Shown: positions 63,292 through 64,000 of the stretch, piece after piece
Layout: each line of letters opens with the position of its first letter
Position numbering within the stretch: position 1 is the first letter of the stretch
Assembly: GCF_038007285.1 (NCBI RefSeq)
Contig: NZ_JBBOWX010000001.1
Coordinates: 1,939,501 to 2,003,500, forward strand
Source of the DNA: Sporosarcina sp. FSL K6-3457
GTDB lineage: Bacteria > Bacillota > Bacilli > Bacillales_A > Planococcaceae
Reading direction: 5' to 3'
DNA length: 64,000 nt
Notes under the pieces: model-generated
What the model was told of the DNA's origin: nothing
Seen by the model: only the letters and a program-made list of their open reading frames with translations
Database searches by the model: none
Program-made: the position numbers and the translations under genes

Positions 63292-63320
63292 TTGACAATT
63301 TGAAATGTATCGTCTATACT
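63292..63320 (+). promoter_or_regulatory. Sigma-A promoter of the GH65 gene
   Basis: TTGACA (63292-63297), exact 17-base spacer, TATACT (63315-63320). Confidence 0.85.
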
Positions 63321-63325
63321 TGCAA

Positions 63326-63339
63326 TGAAAGCGCATTCA
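63326..63339 (+). promoter_or_regulatory. cre box at the GH65 transcription start
   Basis: TGAAAGCGCATTCA has the full cre core and begins 6 bases after the -10 box, so CcpA binding would block initiation. Confidence 0.75.
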
Positions 63340-63353
63340 ATATTTTTTATTTT

Positions 63354-63374
63354 AAAACAAAAACGTTTTCGTAA
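63354..63374. promoter_or_regulatory. LacI/MalR-type operator, copy 1
   Basis: A 21-base sequence centred on AAAACGTTTTCG, repeated exactly at 63421-63441. The AACGTT centre is typical of LacI-family sites. Confidence 0.65.
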
Positions 63375-63420
63375 GTATACCTAAATGAATAATGTAACTT
63401 AAATAGTTTTTTTTACTCTA

Positions 63421-63441
63421 AAACAAAAACGTTTTCGTAAA
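63421..63441. promoter_or_regulatory. LacI/MalR-type operator, copy 2
   Basis: Identical to copy 1, 67 bases downstream, and ending next to the ribosome site (AAAGGAGG) of the GH65 gene. It fits repression by a maltose- or glucoside-responsive LacI protein. Confidence 0.65.
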
Positions 63442-63459
63442 AGGAGGCAAACCTTAATA

Positions 63460-64000
63460 TGATGGATTATTCACAGGGAAAGGAAGGACTCGAAAATTGG
63501 GTTGTTTCAGAAATAGCCTTTTCCCCGAATACACTCGGCAAAAATGAAGCAATTATGTATCTCGGAAATGGCTATATGGGATTGCGATCTGCAATGGAAG
63601 AATCCTATAGCAAAGAAAAAAGGAGTTTGTTTGTTAGTGGTACATTCAACAAAGCGCAGGACAATGAAGTAACTGAACTTCCTAACTTGGCCGATATCAC
63701 AGCAATTGACTTACGCATAGATGGCGAACGGTTTAGCCTAGACTTTGGAGAAACAAAGGGATACATACGCCAATTAAACTTAAAAACAGCCGAGCTAACA
63801 AGAAGTTTCCATTGGACTTCGCCGGCGGGAAAAGACTTGCGTTTTCTTTTTAAGCGCTTTGTGTCATTGGAACATTTACATCTAATCGGTATGACAATGG
63901 AAATTGAAAGTCTAACGCATCCCATCCATATTGCCTTTGATTCAGGTATCAATGCGCAGATGACCAATTCTGGCTCGCAACATTGTCTTGAAGGAGAACG
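63460..64000 (+). CDS. GH65 glycoside phosphorylase/hydrolase (partial, C-terminus outside window)
   Basis: 180 residues of the N-terminal domain of glycoside hydrolase family 65 (maltose, trehalose, kojibiose or nigerose phosphorylase): ENWVVSEIAF, LGKNEAIMYLGNGYMGLRSA, FVSGTFNKA, ELPNLADITAIDLRIDG, and the FKRFVSLEHLHLIGM strand. The frame stays open to the right edge; the catalytic domain is not visible, so the exact disaccharide cannot be told. AAAGGAGG precedes an ATG ATG start (63460 or 63463). Context (pgcA, pgi, LacI-type operators) fits maltose-like disaccharide use. Confidence 0.88.

Overview
The window is AT-rich DNA from a Gram-positive bacterium of the order Bacillales. Evidence for this: strong AGGAGG-type ribosome binding sites with ATG, GTG and TTG starts, sigma-A promoters with 17-base spacers, CcpA (cre) boxes, YesM/YesN and AraC regulators, DUF624 proteins, and a surface enzyme with three S-layer homology domains. 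The genus cannot be fixed from this window; a Planococcaceae-like or Bacillaceae member is my guess. I see no rRNA, tRNA, CRISPR array, transposase or phage gene.

The region is a polysaccharide-utilisation locus for pectin (homogalacturonan and rhamnogalacturonan) that continues into general sugar uptake. 1-4.2 kb: kduI (cut by the left edge), kduD, a TIM-barrel sugar isomerase, an inositol-monophosphatase-like enzyme, and a LacI regulator on the minus strand. 4.5-14.3 kb: a YtcQ/YteP/YtcP-type oligosaccharide importer, an esterase-like hydrolase, a YesS-type membrane AraC regulator, and a YteS/YteU/YteT-like group. 14.8-20.8 kb: a 1754-residue surface-anchored PL9 pectate lyase and an SGNH rhamnogalacturonan acetylesterase. 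20.9-21.6 kb: an 800-base intergenic region full of hairpins and repeats. 21.7-27.0 kb: a MATE-like membrane protein and uxaE (tagaturonate epimerase), divergent around two perfect palindromic operators, then larE and an oxidoreductase. 27.3-34.8 kb: a YesP/YesQ/YesO-type importer with its YesM/YesN two-component system and a YesL-like DUF624 protein. 35.2-41.2 kb: two Gfo/Idh/MocA oxidoreductases, a sugar isomerase, a GPH-type sugar symporter and an AraC regulator. 41.5-47.6 kb: a LarA-type nickel-pincer enzyme, a UxuB-like SDR, an FGGY kinase, larB, a LarC2-only larC and an AEC transporter. 47.7-57.6 kb: a HAD phosphatase, a three-component sensor (binding protein, histidine kinase, response regulator), the ABC importer it probably controls, and a chemoreceptor. 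57.9-64 kb: an oxidoreductase, a ROK regulator, alpha-phosphoglucomutase, glucose-6-phosphate isomerase, and the start of a GH65 phosphorylase (cut by the right edge).

How the genes fit together (inference): the lyase and esterases trim pectin at the wall. Lipoprotein-dependent ABC importers bring in oligomers, and none of the three has its own ATPase here, so a shared MsmX-type ATPase is implied. KduI/KduD handle unsaturated-uronate products, and UxaE plus the UxuB-like SDR handle galacturonate-derived tagaturonate and fructuronate. uxaC, uxuA, kdgK and kdgA are not in the window.

Most interesting: (1) nickel-pincer cofactor genes and a LarA homologue embedded among uronate genes, with LarC reduced to its C-terminal part; (2) a family of structured intergenic repeats whose copies differ by compensatory base changes; (3) twin palindromic operators linking uxaE and a MATE-like gene, with a matching half-site upstream of the LacI gene.
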